The notes: a model not told the origin generated them from the letters alone. 64,000 nucleotides of DNA from Verminephrobacter eiseniae EF01-2 (GCF_000015565.1 NC_008786.1:2604001-2668000); one strand, 5' to 3'. Shown: positions 8,977 to 20,663, counted from the first letter of the stretch. Program-made: numbers and translations.

Positions 8977-10290
8977 TCACGCGCCACCTTTGAATCGGGC
9001 TTTTTTGAGCAGCGATTCGTACTGCTGCGACATCATGTAGTTCTGCACCTGGGCCATGAAGTCCATGGTCACCACCACGATGATCAGCAGCGATGTCCCG
9101 CCAAAGTAGAACGGAACGTTGTACTTCAGGATCAGGAACTCCGGCAGCAGGCAGACAAAAGTGATGTAGACGGCGCCGGCCAGGGTCAGACGCACCAGGA
9201 TTTTGTCGATGTAACGGGCGGTCTGCTCACCGGGGCGTATGCCGGGAATGAAGGCCCCGCTTTTTTTCAGGTTGTCTGCCGTTTCACGGCTGTTGAACAC
9301 CAGCGCCGTGTAAAAGAAACAGAAAAAGATGATCGCAGCGGCATAGAACATCACATAAATGGGCTGGCCCGGGGTCAGTGCCCCCGAGATGTCCTTCAGC
9401 CAGCGCATGGACTCACCGGCGCTGAACCAATTCACCACCGTTGCCGGCAGCAAGATGATCGACGAGGCAAAGATCGGCGGAATCACGCCGGCCATGTTCA
9501 GCTTGAGCGGCAGGTGCGAGGATTGGGCGCCGTAGACCTTGTTGCCTACCTGCCGACGGGCGTGGTTGACCAGAATCTTGCGCAGACCACGCTCGACGAA
9601 CACCACGAAGTAAGTCACCAGCGCGACGACGATGACGATGAAGATCGCCGCCAGAATGCTCATCGCCCCGGTGCGCACCAATTCCAGCAGCCCGCCGATG
9701 GAGCCGGGCAAGCCGGCCGCAATGCCGCTGAAGATCAGGATCGAGATGCCGTTGCCCAGACCCCGCTCGGTAATCTGCTCGCCCAGCCACATCAGGAACA
9801 TCGTTCCGGCCGTCAGACTCACCACGGCCGTCATGCGAAAACCCAAGCCCGGGCTGAGCACCAGACCGGCGGAGCTCTCCAGTGCCACCGCAATCCCCAG
9901 GGACTGAAACAGGGCCAGACCCAAGGTGCCATAGCGCGTGTACTGCGTGATTTTCCTGCGCCCGGCTTCGCCTTCCTTTTTCAACTGCTCGAACTGGGGC
10001 AGCACATAGGTCATCAGTTGCATGATGATCGAGGCCGAGATGTACGGCATGATTCCCAGGGCGAAAACCGTAAAGCGCGACAGCGCGCCCCCCGAGAACA
10101 TGTTGAACAGGTTCAGGATGCCTCCTTGCTGGCCACTGAACAGCCGCTGCAACTGGGCCGGGTCGATACCGGGCACAGGGATATGCGCCCCGATGCGGTA
10201 CACGACCAGCGCCAGCAACAGAAAAACCAGGCGCCGGCGCAAGTCGCCGAATTTGCCGGTTTTTGCAATTTGAATTGCGCCTGTAGCCAC
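8977..10290 (-). CDS. secY: Protein translocase subunit SecY
   Basis: The 437-residue, ten-helix core channel of the Sec translocon in the inner membrane. I chose a GTG start at 10290 ([20 protein letters not shown]), since relatives begin just before the [13 protein letters not shown] segment; longer versions read into unrelated sequence. Plug and first-helix region [15 protein letters not shown], cytoplasmic loop region [10 protein letters not shown] and conserved [13 protein letters not shown] are present. A weak AAGAAAG ribosome-binding site precedes the GTG. It follows rplO by 28 bp in the spc operon. Confidence 0.96.
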   Translation of the reverse strand: MATGAIQIAKTGKFGDLRRRLVFLLLALVVYRIGAHIPVPGIDPAQLQRLFSGQQGGILNLFNMFSGGALSRFTVFALGIMPYISASIIMQLMTYVLPQFEQLKKEGEAGRRKITQYTRYGTLGLALFQSLGIAVALESSAGLVLSPGLGFRMTAVVSLTAGTMFLMWLGEQITERGLGNGISILIFSGIAAGLPGSIGGLLELVRTGAMSILAAIFIVIVVALVTYFVVFVERGLRKILVNHARRQVGNKVYGAQSSHLPLKLNMAGVIPPIFASSIILLPATVVNWFSAGESMRWLKDISGALTPGQPIYVMFYAAAIIFFCFFYTALVFNSRETADNLKKSGAFIPGIRPGEQTARYIDKILVRLTLAGAVYITFVCLLPEFLILKYNVPFYFGGTSLLIIVVVTMDFMAQVQNYMMSQQYESLLKKARFKGGA

Positions 10291-10318
10291 AGATATCTTT
10301 CTTCGGTAGCGGCGCTGC

Positions 10319-10750
10319 TCAGGCGACGCTGCCACCGGCAGCTTCGATGGCCGCCTTGGCACCGGCCGTTACGCCCACACCGCTGAGCTTGACCGCCCGG
10401 TTCAGGGCGCCGCTCTTGATGACCTTGACCACTTTGATCAGTTCGCCGACCAGACCGGCCTGCTTCAATGCCAGAACATCGACTTCGGCCAAGCCGAGCC
10501 GATCGAGCGTCGTCAGCGTCACTTCGGCGTTGAAGCGCAGCGACTGCGATTTGAAACCGCGCTTGGGCAGACGCCGCTGCAGCGGCATTTGACCGCCCTC
10601 GAAACCGACCTTGTGGTAGCCGCCGGCGCGGGACTTCTGACCCTTGTGGCCGCGGCCAGCGGTTTTGCCCAGGCCGGAGCCGATGCCACGGCCGACTCGG
10701 CGCTTGGCATGCTTGGCGCCGGCGGCGGGCTTGATGCTATTGAGTTGCAT
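10319..10750 (-). CDS. rplO: Ribosomal protein L15
   Basis: A 143-residue 50S assembly protein. Glycine- and arginine-rich N-terminus ([20 protein letters not shown]) and [16 protein letters not shown] are diagnostic. It lies between rpmD and secY in the normal spc order. Confidence 0.98.
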   Translation of the reverse strand: MQLNSIKPAAGAKHAKRRVGRGIGSGLGKTAGRGHKGQKSRAGGYHKVGFEGGQMPLQRRLPKRGFKSQSLRFNAEVTLTTLDRLGLAEVDVLALKQAGLVGELIKVVKVIKSGALNRAVKLSGVGVTAGAKAAIEAAGGSVA

Positions 10751-10761
10751 GGACGGATCCC

Positions 10762-10944
10762 TCAGAGGACTTTGAGCAGATAGCTGATCTTGTTGATCAT
10801 GCCGCGCACTTCGGGCGTGTCCTGCAACTGGCTCACGCTGTTGAGCTTGCGCAGACCCAGGCCGCGAACGGTGGCGCGGTGCGATTCCTTGGTGCCGATC
10901 GGGCTGCGCACCAGTTGAATCTTGACGGTTTGTTGCGTAGTCAT
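10762..10944 (-). CDS. rpmD: Ribosomal protein L30
   Basis: A 60-residue 50S protein with [20 protein letters not shown] and the family's GLRKLNSV motif. Ends [16 protein letters not shown]. Spaced 12 bp after rpsE and 11 bp before rplO. Confidence 0.97.
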   Translation of the reverse strand: MTTQQTVKIQLVRSPIGTKESHRATVRGLGLRKLNSVSQLQDTPEVRGMINKISYLLKVL

Positions 10945-10956
10945 ATGCGAGTCCGG

Positions 10957-11475
10957 TCAGGCGAAGATGTCTTCGACCGTTTTGCCACGTTTGGCTGCAA
11001 CCTGCGAGGCCGTGGTCGAGTGGACCAAGGCATCGAAGGTGGCGCGAACCATGTTGTAGGGGTTGGACGAACCATGGCTCTTGGCCACGATATCGGTCAC
11101 CCCCAGCACCTCGAAGACTGCGCGCATCGGGCCACCGGCGATGATGCCGGCACCCTTGGGCGCGGGCGCCATCATCACGACAGCGGCGCCATGGTGGCCG
11201 GTCACATTGTGGTGGATGGTGCCGTTCTTGAGCGACACCTTGACCATGTTGCGGCGGGCTTCTTCCATCGCTTTTTGCACGGCGGCAGGCACTTCCTTGG
11301 ACTTGCCCTTGCCCATGCCGACGCGGCCGTCACCGTCGCCCACCACGGTCAGTGCGGCGAAACCGAGAATCCGGCCGCCCTTGACGACCTTGGTCACGCG
11401 GTTGACCGCGATCATTTTTTCGCGCAGACCGTCGTCACGGCCTTCGTCTTGCACTTTGGGTTGAAATTTAGCCAT
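10957..11475 (-). CDS. rpsE: Ribosomal protein S5
   Basis: A 172-residue small-subunit protein involved in decoding accuracy and mRNA unwinding at the entry site. The N-terminal double-stranded RNA-binding fold includes [20 protein letters not shown] and [12 protein letters not shown]; the C-terminal half has the [19 protein letters not shown] segment (19 residues). Standard length and position. Confidence 0.98.
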   Translation of the reverse strand: MAKFQPKVQDEGRDDGLREKMIAVNRVTKVVKGGRILGFAALTVVGDGDGRVGMGKGKSKEVPAAVQKAMEEARRNMVKVSLKNGTIHHNVTGHHGAAVVMMAPAPKGAGIIAGGPMRAVFEVLGVTDIVAKSHGSSNPYNMVRATFDALVHSTTASQVAAKRGKTVEDIFA

Positions 11476-11492
11476 TTTTCATTCCGTTCCGC

Positions 11493-11858
11493 TTAGAACT
11501 GCAGGCCGGCCTCACGGGCAGCGTCGGCCAATGCCTTGACGCGGCCGTGGTAGGCAAAGCCTGCGCGATCGAATGCCACCTTCTGGATGCCGGCGGCCTT
11601 GGCCTTTTCGGCGATGCGCAGGCCGATGATCCGGGCGGCAGCGGCATTGCCGCCCTTGCCCGCTGCGCCGAGCGACTGGCGCACCTCGGCCTCGGCCGTC
11701 GATGCGCTGGCCAGCACCTTGCTGCCGTCGTCGGAAATCACATTGGCGTAGATATGCAGGTTGGTGCGGTTCACGGTCAGGCGCGCCACGCCTTGCTGGG
11801 CAATGCGGATGCGGGTCTGGCGCGAACGGCGGAGACGCTGCTCTTTCTTGGTCAACAT
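11493..11858 (-). CDS. rplR: Ribosomal protein L18
   Basis: A 121-residue 5S rRNA-binding protein with the basic N-terminus [36 protein letters not shown] and C-terminal [20 protein letters not shown]. Eleven base pairs separate its start from the rplF stop. Confidence 0.98.
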   Translation of the reverse strand: MLTKKEQRLRRSRQTRIRIAQQGVARLTVNRTNLHIYANVISDDGSKVLASASTAEAEVRQSLGAAGKGGNAAAARIIGLRIAEKAKAAGIQKVAFDRAGFAYHGRVKALADAAREAGLQF

Positions 11859-11869
11859 GTTGCAGTTCC

Positions 11870-12403
11870 TTATTTCTTCTTGGTCTCTTTGATCGTGATC
11901 TTTTCGTCCGCGTAACGGATGCCCTTGCCCTTGTAAGGCTCGGGCGGGCGGACGGCACGAATCTCGGCAGCGATCTGGCCCACGCGCTGGCGATCTGCTC
12001 CCTTGACCACCACCTCCGTGGGCGTAGGGGTGGTCACCGTGATGCCGGCGGGCATGTCGATATTGACCGGATGCGAGTAGCCCACCACCAGGTTCAGCTT
12101 GGCGCCGGCGGCCGCTGCCTTGTAACCCACGCCTACCAGGCTGAGCTTTTTCTCGAAGCCCTTGCTGACGCCGAGCACCATGTTGTTGACCAACTGGCGC
12201 AGCGTGCCGCTCATTGCGTTGGCTTGGCGGGACTCGTTGGCCGGCTCGAAGCGGAGCTTGCCGTCGCTGCTCGTCACCTTGACCAGCACATTTTGGGCAA
12301 GCGACAGCGTGCCACCAGCGCCCTTGACGGCGATCTGGTCATCTTTCACGGACACATCCACGCCAGCGGGGATGGTGACGGGCATTTTTGCTACTCGGGA
12401 CAT
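11870..12403 (-). CDS. rplF: Ribosomal protein L6
   Basis: A 177-residue 50S protein with two tandem related domains. Start ATG 12403 ([17 protein letters not shown]) has AGGAG upstream; a longer in-frame start is not homologous. C-terminal motif [14 protein letters not shown] is the classic L6 signature contacting 23S rRNA helix 97. Confidence 0.98.
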   Translation of the reverse strand: MSRVAKMPVTIPAGVDVSVKDDQIAVKGAGGTLSLAQNVLVKVTSSDGKLRFEPANESRQANAMSGTLRQLVNNMVLGVSKGFEKKLSLVGVGYKAAAAGAKLNLVVGYSHPVNIDMPAGITVTTPTPTEVVVKGADRQRVGQIAAEIRAVRPPEPYKGKGIRYADEKITIKETKKK

Positions 12404-12428
12404 TGCAGTTTCTCCTCCGTGCTGCGGG

Positions 12429-12824
12429 TCAGGCCACGTAGCACAGCACTTCGCCACCGACGCCGGTAGCGCGCGCCTTGCGATCGGTCATTACGCCCTT
12501 GGGCGTGGTGACAATGGCCACACCCAGACCGTTCATGACCTGCGGAATGGCATCGCGGCCCTTGTAGACCCGCAGGCCAGGGCGGCTGACACGCTCGATG
12601 CGCTCGATCACCGGGCGGCCTGCGTAGTACTTCAGCGCAATTTCGAGTTCCGACTTGCCGGCTTCGGTCTTGACCTGGAAGCCGTCGATATAGCCCTCGT
12701 CCTTCAGCACCTGGGCGATGGCGACCTTCACTTTGGAAGAAGGCACCATGACCGTGGGCTTGGCGACCATCTGCGCATTGCGGATGCGGGTCAGCAAGTC
12801 AGCGATGGGATCACTCATGCTCAT
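12429..12824 (-). CDS. rpsH: Ribosomal protein S8
   Basis: A 131-residue 16S-binding protein, [20 protein letters not shown]. In enterobacteria S8 is the translational repressor of the spc operon, binding near rplE. ATG 12824 has AGGAG nine bases upstream; TTG 12830 is a possible but worse start. C-terminus [13 protein letters not shown] is typical. Confidence 0.98.
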   Translation of the reverse strand: MSMSDPIADLLTRIRNAQMVAKPTVMVPSSKVKVAIAQVLKDEGYIDGFQVKTEAGKSELEIALKYYAGRPVIERIERVSRPGLRVYKGRDAIPQVMNGLGVAIVTTPKGVMTDRKARATGVGGEVLCYVA

Positions 12825-12845
12825 GTTCAATCACTCCTGCTTGGC

Positions 12846-13151
12846 TTACCAACTGGCCTTGGTGATACCGGGGATATCGCCTGCAAAAGCCATTTCGCGG
12901 ATCTTGGCGCGCGCCAGGCCGAATTGACGGAAAGTGCCACGCGGACGCCCGGTGATGGCGCAGCGGTTGCGCTGGCGTGTCGGGTTCGCGTTGCGCGGGA
13001 GCTTTTGCAGACCCAGGCGGGCGGCTTCACGCTCTGCGTCGCTGCGCTTGGCGTCGCCGGCGATGGCCTTGAGCTGCACATATTTCTTTGCGTACTTGGC
13101 GACCAGTTTTTCGCGCTTGAGTTCGCGCTGGATCAAAGCTACTTTAGCCAT
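12846..13151 (-). CDS. rpsN: Ribosomal protein S14 (zinc-free form)
   Basis: A 101-residue S14 without the CxxC zinc ribbon, i.e. the long proteobacterial form. [20 protein letters not shown] starts at ATG 13151. [20 protein letters not shown] is the family signature. Between rplE and rpsH as usual. Confidence 0.98.
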   Translation of the reverse strand: MAKVALIQRELKREKLVAKYAKKYVQLKAIAGDAKRSDAEREAARLGLQKLPRNANPTRQRNRCAITGRPRGTFRQFGLARAKIREMAFAGDIPGITKASW

Positions 13152-13159
13152 GCTTGGCC

Positions 13160-13699
13160 TCAATTCTTGAACGGGAAACGGAACCCGGCCAGAAGCGCCT
13201 TGGCTTCTTCGTCGGTCCGGGCCGTGGTGGTGATGCTGACATTGAGACCACGCAGTGCATCGACCTTGTCGTACTCGATTTCAGGAAAAATGATCTGCTC
13301 CTTGACGCCGACGTTGTAGTTGCCGCGGCCGTCGAAGGAGCGGCCCGAGATGCCCCGAAAGTCACGCACCCGCGGCAGGGCCACGGTCACGAAACGGTCG
13401 AGGAACTCATACATCTGCACGCCACGCAGCGTGACCATGCAACCGATGGCCTGGCCTTCGCGGATCTTGAAGCCGGCAATGGCCTTTTTGGCCTTGGTCA
13501 CCACCGGTTTTTGACCCGCGATCCGGGTCAGGTCGGCGACGGCGCTGTCCATCACCTTCTTGTCCGAGACGGCCTCGCTCACGCCCATGTTCAGGGTGAT
13601 CTTGCTCAGACGGGGAACCTGCATCGGCGAGCTGTAGCCGAATTGCCGGATCAGTTCGGGGACGAGCTTGTCGCGGTAAATTGCTTGGAGTCGTGCCAT
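13160..13699 (-). CDS. rplE: Ribosomal protein L5
   Basis: A 179-residue 5S rRNA-binding protein. [37 protein letters not shown] and [20 protein letters not shown] are all conserved. It forms the 5S complex with L18. Nine bp after rplX. Confidence 0.98.
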   Translation of the reverse strand: MARLQAIYRDKLVPELIRQFGYSSPMQVPRLSKITLNMGVSEAVSDKKVMDSAVADLTRIAGQKPVVTKAKKAIAGFKIREGQAIGCMVTLRGVQMYEFLDRFVTVALPRVRDFRGISGRSFDGRGNYNVGVKEQIIFPEIEYDKVDALRGLNVSITTTARTDEEAKALLAGFRFPFKN

Positions 13700-13708
13700 G
13701 GCTGCCTC

Positions 13709-14029
13709 TCAGGTCCCCTTGATTTCGGTGCCGCTGGACTTGAACACGCGCACGCGTGTACCGTCGGATTGCACCTTGATGCCCACGCGGTCGGCCTTGC
13801 CGGTAGCGGCATTGAATACGGCCACGTTGGACTGATGGATCGGCATGGTCTTTTGGATGATGCCGCCGGTCGTACCCTTCAACGGGTTGGGCTTGGCGTG
13901 CTTCTTGACCAGGTTGATGCCCTCGATGAGCAGATACGAATCATCCTTGCGTTGCGACACCGTGCCGCGCTTGCCCTTGTCGCGGCCGGCCAGCACGATG
14001 ACTTCGTCGCCCTTGCGAATCTTGTTCAT
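13709..14029 (-). CDS. rplX: Ribosomal protein L24
   Basis: A 106-residue early 50S assembly protein with a KOW motif at the N-terminus ([20 protein letters not shown]). The stretch [11 protein letters not shown] follows. Ten bp separate it from rplN. Confidence 0.98.
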   Translation of the reverse strand: MNKIRKGDEVIVLAGRDKGKRGTVSQRKDDSYLLIEGINLVKKHAKPNPLKGTTGGIIQKTMPIHQSNVAVFNAATGKADRVGIKVQSDGTRVRVFKSSGTEIKGT

Positions 14030-14039
14030 GGCGCCTCCT

Positions 14040-14408
14040 TCAAAGAACTTCAGGAGCCAGCGACACGATCTTCATGAACTTCTCGGTACGCAGTTCGCGT
14101 GTCACGGGTCCGAAGATGCGGGTGCCGATGGGCTCCAGTTTGGCGTTGAGCAACACTGCTGCGTTGCCATCGAATTTGACCAGCGAGCCATCACCACGGC
14201 GGATGCCCTTGGCCGTGCGCACCACCACCGCGCTGTAGATCTCGCCTTTTTTGACGCGCCCGCGCGGCGCCGCTTCCTTGACGCTGACCTTGATGATGTC
14301 GCCAACGCTGGCGTAGCGACGCTTGGAGCCGCCCAGCACCTTGATGCACAGGACGGACTTGGCGCCGGTGTTGTCGGCGACTTCTAACCGGGATTCTGTC
14401 TGGATCAT
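14040..14408 (-). CDS. rplN: Ribosomal protein L14
   Basis: A 122-residue 23S-binding protein, [20 protein letters not shown], ending [18 protein letters not shown]. It is the first gene of the spc operon. Its start at ATG 14408 matches relatives; an upstream in-frame start at 14429 adds seven unlike residues. Genes of the S10 operon (ending rpsQ) do not lie upstream; a glpD remnant does. Confidence 0.98.
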   Translation of the reverse strand: MIQTESRLEVADNTGAKSVLCIKVLGGSKRRYASVGDIIKVSVKEAAPRGRVKKGEIYSAVVVRTAKGIRRGDGSLVKFDGNAAVLLNAKLEPIGTRIFGPVTRELRTEKFMKIVSLAPEVL

Positions 14409-14565
14409 TTCAATGTTCCCAACTTGCACCGAAAGACAGCAGCCCCCGAGAACCTCTCAAGGGCGGCAGGTCAGCCAGCCAGTCTTGGGCCCGTCGTCCG
14501 CGCCGCAAACCATTTGCAGCACTTCCCGCTGGGCAGAAATTCCGCTCCTTCGAGCGAAGCCGGCT

Positions 14566-14594
14566 ATTGTGGCAAAGGACTTTTGAAAAGTCAA
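14566..14594 (-). promoter_or_regulatory. Candidate spc operon promoter
   Basis: On the minus strand TTGACT (14594-14589), 17 bp, CACAAT (14571-14566), about 157 bp upstream of rplN. The -35 is a 5/6 and the -10 a 4/6 sigma-70 match. The TGA of the decayed glpD lies inside the -35 hexamer. Nothing else is visible in the leader between here and rplN. Confidence 0.65.
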
Positions 14595-15626
14595 GCGCGA
14601 AGTTGGGCGGGGACATGCAGATACCGTTGCGCGGGTGCCAGGAACGCGTCGAACCCCGGATCGGTGCCCAGTTCCTCGCGCAACGACTGCGCCACTGCGG
14701 GCGCCAGTTCGATGGCCTGGCGCGCGTCGAGGAACAGCAGCCTGGAACGGCGGGCGAGCATGTCTTCCACCGTGCAGGCATATCCATGGCAGGCGGCAAA
14801 CCGCAGCATGGCGGCGCTCAGTCCCCGCCCAGATCGATGTCCGCCCCCGGCAGGCCCTGCACCATGGCCGCCTCGCTGCCATACGAGTGCAGCCCCTGCG
14901 CCTGGCTGATGCGGTGCTCACCGCCCCCTCGCCCCCTCGGGCGCGCCCACCCGGGGCAGGTGGTTGGTCGCCCCTGCGGGCTTTTCCGACAGCAGCCCCG
15001 CAGTGAAGCATTTTTGCAACACATCCTCGGCCATGGCGCGGTAGGTGCTCTACTTGCCCCCGCCACCGCGACGAGGCCGCTGCGGCTGGCCAGCACGGTG
15101 TGCTCGCGGCGCAGGCTCTTGGTGTTGTCGCCCTCGTCGTCCTGAGGCTTTACCAGGGGCCTCAGGCCCACCCGGATGCTCCGGATGTCCCCGATTTTCG
15201 GCGCACGGGTCAGGTAGCGCGCCGATTCCTCTAGTGTCGAGTCACCGATCAGATGTCGTAGGCTGCGCGCAGCCATCGGAGCGCAGCGCAAGGCGCATCG
15301 CGCAGCCCATACCGAGCGTATTGGCAAGCGATGCAACGCCGCGATGCGCTTCGATGGCCAGCGCGGACCGACAGATGATCGGTGACGCGACACGAGGATA
15401 AAGGCCACTTCTTCGCTGAACGGCTCGGGTTCGCGCACGATGTCCCGCCGCGGGCTGTCCGTGGTGCCCGGGATCAGTTTGCCCAGCCATGGAACCGTGA
15501 ACAGCACCCGGCCATCTGCCGTTTTGGGCACCATCAGGGCATGGTCGGAGGCAAGGAAATCGCGCTCCACCACGATGCGCATGCCCTGGCTGGGTGCGAC
15601 GATGGGCTTGACGGGGCGTCCGATGG
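14591..15626 (-). pseudogene. glpD: Glycerol-3-phosphate dehydrogenase glpD, decayed
   Basis: The C-terminal half of an aerobic FAD-dependent glycerol-3-phosphate dehydrogenase. Recognisable blocks in order are VAPSQGMRIVVERDFL, HALMVPKTADGRVLFTVPWL, GTTDSPRRD, ESARYLTRAPKIGDIRSI, VGLRPLVKPQDDEGDNTKSL, LHSYGSEAAMVQGLPGADID and MLRFAACHGYACTVEDMLAR. The N-terminal FAD-binding part (over 200 residues) is missing: recognisable sequence starts within a few bases of the glpV stop. A 158-bp palindromic element interrupts it at 15235-15392. Near 15055 a G is lost and GKWSTYR reads GK-stop-STYR. At least two more frameshifts follow, one just before the MLRFAAC block. It cannot make a working enzyme. 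Confidence 0.93.
15235..15392 (+). mobile_element. MITE-like palindromic element, copy 1 (inside glpD remnant)
   Basis: 158 bp with terminal inverted repeats starting TGTCGAGTCACCGATCA (left) and TGTCGCGTCACCGATCA (right, reverse complement), one mismatch in 17. Flanks are CTAG on the left and CGAG on the right, probably a mutated 4-bp duplication. Weaker inverted symmetry continues to about 50 bp from each end. With the duplication it adds 162 bp, a multiple of three, and has no stop in the glpD frame. No transposase is encoded. Confidence 0.9.
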
Positions 15627-17360
<1,734 letters not shown>

Positions 17361-17422
17361 TGCTGTCTCCTCAGATGGAACCCCCATGGTGGATGGACAC
17401 CGGCCCCGGGGGAAATGGAGCC

Positions 17423-17460
17423 AGCGCTTGCAATATTCAAAAATAATAGCTGTCAGCGCT
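17423..17460. repeat. Small intergenic inverted repeat
   Basis: AGCGC (17423-17427) and GCGCT (17456-17460) flank an AT-rich core containing AAAAATAATAGCTGTC, between glpU and glpV. It resembles short intergenic sequences I recall as common in Comamonadaceae; that resemblance needs a search. It could modulate glpV expression relative to the permease genes. Confidence 0.3.
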
Positions 17461-17505
17461 TTCGATTCAATGGCTTCAAAGACATTTCAATCTGAAACTC
17501 ACCCA

Positions 17506-17814
17506 TCAGCCCTTGCGCATGACCAGCACCAGCAGCGCCATGGACGCCACGAAACCGAACCACACCGAAGGCTCGCCGGCCAGGCCCAGCCACTGGGCGA
17601 TGCGGCCGCTCAGCCCGACAAAGATCAGGTTCACGTAGGCGGCCGACAGCAGGCCGATGAAGAGCCGGTCGCCGCGCGTGGTCGCGATCGGCAGGAACCC
17701 CTTGCGCAGCGTGGTGGGGGAGCGGATCTCCCAGACCGTCATGCCGATCAGCATGAGCACGATGCAGACGAAGAACACGGCCACCGGGGTGGTCCAGGCC
17801 ATCCAGTCGAACAT
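17506..17814 (-). CDS. glpU: Small membrane protein GlpU of glycerol ABC transporter
   Basis: A 102-residue protein with three hydrophobic segments: about 10-27 (TPVAVFFVCIVLMLIGMTV), 50-68 (LFIGLLSAAYVNLIFVGLSG, central part) and 84-99 (VWFGFVASMALLVLVM). In Rhizobium leguminosarum a similar small membrane protein (GlpU) is part of the glycerol importer operon; its precise role is unknown. GAGGAG precedes ATG 17814. It lies 12 bp after glpQ. Confidence 0.8.
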   Translation of the reverse strand: MFDWMAWTTPVAVFFVCIVLMLIGMTVWEIRSPTTLRKGFLPIATTRGDRLFIGLLSAAYVNLIFVGLSGRIAQWLGLAGEPSVWFGFVASMALLVLVMRKG

Positions 17815-17826
17815 TGCGCGGACTCC

Positions 17827-18639
17827 TCAGACACGGCCCATCGCGAAACCCTTGGCGATGTAGTGGCGCACGAACCAGATCACGATGGCGCCGGGCACGA
17901 TGGTCAGCACGCCGGCGGCAGCCAGCGTGGCCCAGTCCATGCCCGAGGCGCTCACGGTGCGCGTCATGGTGGCCACGATGGGCTTGGCGTTGACGCTGGT
18001 CAGCGTGCGCGCCAGCAGCAGTTCCACCCAACTGAACATGAAGCAGAAGAACGCCGCCACGCCCACGCCGGCCTTGATGAGCGGCAAAAAGATGGTCACG
18101 AAAAAGCGCGCGAAGCCGTAGCCGTCGATGTAGGCCGTCTCGTCGATCTCGCGCGGGATGCCGCTCATGAAGCCTTCGAGAATCCACACCGCCAGCGGCA
18201 CGTTGAACAGCAGGTGCGCCAGCGCCACGGCGATGTGCGTGTCCATGAGCCCCACGGTGGTGTAGAGCTGGAAGAACGGCAGCAGGAACACGGCCGGCGG
18301 CGTCATGCGGTTGGTCAGCAGCCAGAAGAACACATGCTTGTCGCCCAGGAACTGGTAGCGCGAGAAGGCATAGGCCGCAGGCAGCGCCACCGTGAGCGAG
18401 ATCGCCGTGTTGATGGCCACGTAGATCAGGCTGTTGATGTAGCCCGAGTACCAGGACGCATCGCTGAAGATGGTCTCGTAGTTGGCCCAGGTGAAGTGCC
18501 GGGGCCAGAGCGAGAAGCTCGACAGGATCTCCTCGTTGGTCTTGAAGCTCATGTTGACCATCCAGTAGATGGGCAGCACGGCGAACACCAGATAGGCGAT
18601 CAGGAACAGCGTGCGTTTCTGCAGGCGGGGCTCATTCAT
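17827..18639 (-). CDS. glpQ: Glycerol ABC transporter permease GlpQ
   Basis: A 270-residue inner-membrane permease of the MalG/UgpE type with six predicted helices. The EAA loop that docks on the ATPases is ETAYIDGYGFARFFVTIFLP, with the conserved glycine and LP. It pairs with GlpP, whose 3' end overlaps its start by 8 bp, indicating translational coupling. Confidence 0.88.
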   Translation of the reverse strand: MNEPRLQKRTLFLIAYLVFAVLPIYWMVNMSFKTNEEILSSFSLWPRHFTWANYETIFSDASWYSGYINSLIYVAINTAISLTVALPAAYAFSRYQFLGDKHVFFWLLTNRMTPPAVFLLPFFQLYTTVGLMDTHIAVALAHLLFNVPLAVWILEGFMSGIPREIDETAYIDGYGFARFFVTIFLPLIKAGVGVAAFFCFMFSWVELLLARTLTSVNAKPIVATMTRTVSASGMDWATLAAAGVLTIVPGAIVIWFVRHYIAKGFAMGRV

Positions 18640-19528
18640 GGCCTGCGCCCTCCTTGGCGGATGTGCCCACGCGCTGCATCCAGTTGTAGAGGACGAAGCA
18701 CAGCAGCAAGATGATGAAGAAATAGATCAGCGAGAACGCGGCGGCGGGGCCCAGGTCGAACTGGCCCACGGCTTTTTGCGTCAGGTACTGCGACAGGAAG
18801 GTCGTCGCATTGCCCGGCCCGCCGCCCGTGAGCACGAAGGGCTCGGTGTAGATCATGAAACTGTCCATGAAGCGCAGCAGCACCGCGATCATGAGCACGC
18901 CACGCATCTTGGGCAGTTGGATGTAGCGGAACACGGCGAACTTGCTCGCGCCGTCGATGCGGGCGGCCTGGTAGTACGCGCCGGGGATCGAGCGCAGCCC
19001 CGCGAACGCCAGCAGCGCGACGAGCGGCGTCCAGTGCCACACGTCCATCAGCAGCACCGTGAGCCAGGCCTGCGTGGCGTTGCCCGTGTAGCTGTATTCG
19101 ATGCCCAGCGCCTGCAACATGCGGCCCATGAGGCCGATGTCCGAGCGGCCAAAGATCTGCCAGATCGTGCCCACCACGTTCCACGGGATCAGCAGCGACA
19201 GGGCCACCACCACGAGCACGGCGGAAGACTTCCACCCCTGCGTGGGCATCGACAGCGCGAGCAGGATGCCCAGCGGGATCTCCACCGCGAGCACGGCCAG
19301 CGAGAAGCTGAGCTGGCGCCACAGCGCGGCGTGCAGTTCCTCGTCGCGCATCACGGCGGCGAACCACTCGGTGCCCACGAACACGCGGCGCTCGGGGCTG
19401 ATGATGTCCTGCACCGAGTAGTTGACCACCGTCATCAGCGGCAGGATGGCCGAGAAGGCCACGCAGACAATGACCGGAAGAATCAGGAACCAGGCCCTCT
19501 GGTTCACCGGTTTGGTCGTCGAACTCAT
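18632..19528 (-). CDS. glpP: Glycerol ABC transporter permease GlpP
   Basis: A 298-residue permease of the MalF/UgpA type with six helices. The EAA loop is AARIDGASKFAVFRYIQLPK. ATG 19528 is preferred; a TTG at 19534 is in frame. The charged N-terminus (SSTTKPVNQR) is followed by the first helix AWFLILPVIVCVAFS. It forms the translocation pore with GlpQ. Confidence 0.88.
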   Translation of the reverse strand: MSSTTKPVNQRAWFLILPVIVCVAFSAILPLMTVVNYSVQDIISPERRVFVGTEWFAAVMRDEELHAALWRQLSFSLAVLAVEIPLGILLALSMPTQGWKSSAVLVVVALSLLIPWNVVGTIWQIFGRSDIGLMGRMLQALGIEYSYTGNATQAWLTVLLMDVWHWTPLVALLAFAGLRSIPGAYYQAARIDGASKFAVFRYIQLPKMRGVLMIAVLLRFMDSFMIYTEPFVLTGGGPGNATTFLSQYLTQKAVGQFDLGPAAAFSLIYFFIILLLCFVLYNWMQRVGTSAKEGAGHE

Positions 19529-19586
19529 TGGCAACCCCCGTGCTTCGCACTGCGGTGCCGAGCGCCTTCGGGCGACCGGGCAGCAC

Positions 19587-20663
19587 TCATGCCAGCAACT
19601 CCTCGTTTCGATAAAAGCAGGTGTGTTCGCCCAGCACCTGAAGCCAGACGGTGTCGCCCGCCGAGGGCAGCCGCGTTGCAGGGCTCAAGCGCGCCTTGAG
19701 CGTGTGCTCGCCCACCTTGGCGGTCAGCATCAGGCAGGTGCCGATGTCCTGCACCTGCGACACGGTGCAGGGCAGCGCCCCCGGCTGCTGCGCGGGTGCG
19801 AGCGCCAGGTACTCGGGCCGCACGCCCACCTGCAGGCCGCCTGCGGGCAGGGCGCGCCCCGCCGGGATCTGCAGGCGGTGGCCGGCCACATCGAGGCGGC
19901 CGCCCTCCATGCGGGCGGGCAGGAAGTTCATGCCGGGCGAGCCGATGAAATACCCCACGAACACATGCCGGGGCCGCTCGAACAGCGCATCCGCCGAACC
20001 CGTCTGCAGCGCGCGTCCGCGCGTCATCACCACCACCTGGTCGGCGAAGGTGAGCGCCTCTACCTGGTCGTGCGTCACGTAGATCAGCGTGAGCTGGAGC
20101 TCATGGTGGATCTGCTTGAGCTTGCGCCGCAACTGCCACTTCAGGCGCGGGTCGATCACCGTGAGCGGCTCGTCGAACAGCACGGCCGCCACGTCCGGGC
20201 GCACCAGCCCCCGGCCCAGCGAGATCTTTTGCTTGGCATCGGCCGACAGGCCCGCCGCGCGCTGGTCGAGTTGGCCGCTCAGCTCCAGCATCTCGGCGAT
20301 TTGCCCCACGCGCCGGCGGATCTGCTGCTCGGGCACCTTGCGGTTCTTGAGCGGAAAGGCGAGGTTCTCGGCCACCGTCATGGTGTCGTAGACCACGGGG
20401 AACTGGAACACCTGCGCGATGTTGCGCTCCTGCGGGCTCGCTCGCGTCATGTCGCGGCCATCGAAGAGCACCTTGCCGTGCGAAGGCACGAGCAGGCCCG
20501 ACATGATGTTGAGCATGGTGCTCTTGCCACAGCCCGAGGGGCCCAGCAGCGCATAGGCGCCGCCATCTTCGAACGCCATCTCGAGCGGCAGCAGCGCGTA
20601 GTCGCTGTCTTGCCGGGGGTGGGGCTGGTACGAATGCGCCAGGTCCAGACTGATGCGCGCCAT
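19587..20663 (-). CDS. glpT: Glycerol ABC transporter ATPase GlpT (degenerate signature motif)
   Basis: A 358-residue ATPase with an OB-fold-bearing C-terminal regulatory region of the MalK/UgpC type. Walker A is LLGPSGCGKST and Walker B AAVLFDEPLTVID. The signature motif, normally LSGGQ, is LSADAKQKISLGRGL, so one composite ATP site of the GlpS-GlpT dimer is probably weak or inactive. ATG 20663 overlaps the region of the glpS stop with a 1-bp gap, so the two are coupled. It contains 'FGPSGCGKS-like' P-loop spacing as usual. Not to be confused with the enterobacterial glycerol-3-phosphate antiporter also called GlpT. Confidence 0.87.
   Translation of the reverse strand: MARISLDLAHSYQPHPRQDSDYALLPLEMAFEDGGAYALLGPSGCGKSTMLNIMSGLLVPSHGKVLFDGRDMTRASPQERNIAQVFQFPVVYDTMTVAENLAFPLKNRKVPEQQIRRRVGQIAEMLELSGQLDQRAAGLSADAKQKISLGRGLVRPDVAAVLFDEPLTVIDPRLKWQLRRKLKQIHHELQLTLIYVTHDQVEALTFADQVVVMTRGRALQTGSADALFERPRHVFVGYFIGSPGMNFLPARMEGGRLDVAGHRLQIPAGRALPAGGLQVGVRPEYLALAPAQQPGALPCTVSQVQDIGTCLMLTAKVGEHTLKARLSPATRLPSAGDTVWLQVLGEHTCFYRNEELLA

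Noticed and set aside
9000..14400. Several long plus-strand frames across the ribosomal operon
   Set aside because: All are complements of conserved ribosomal genes and match no protein family.
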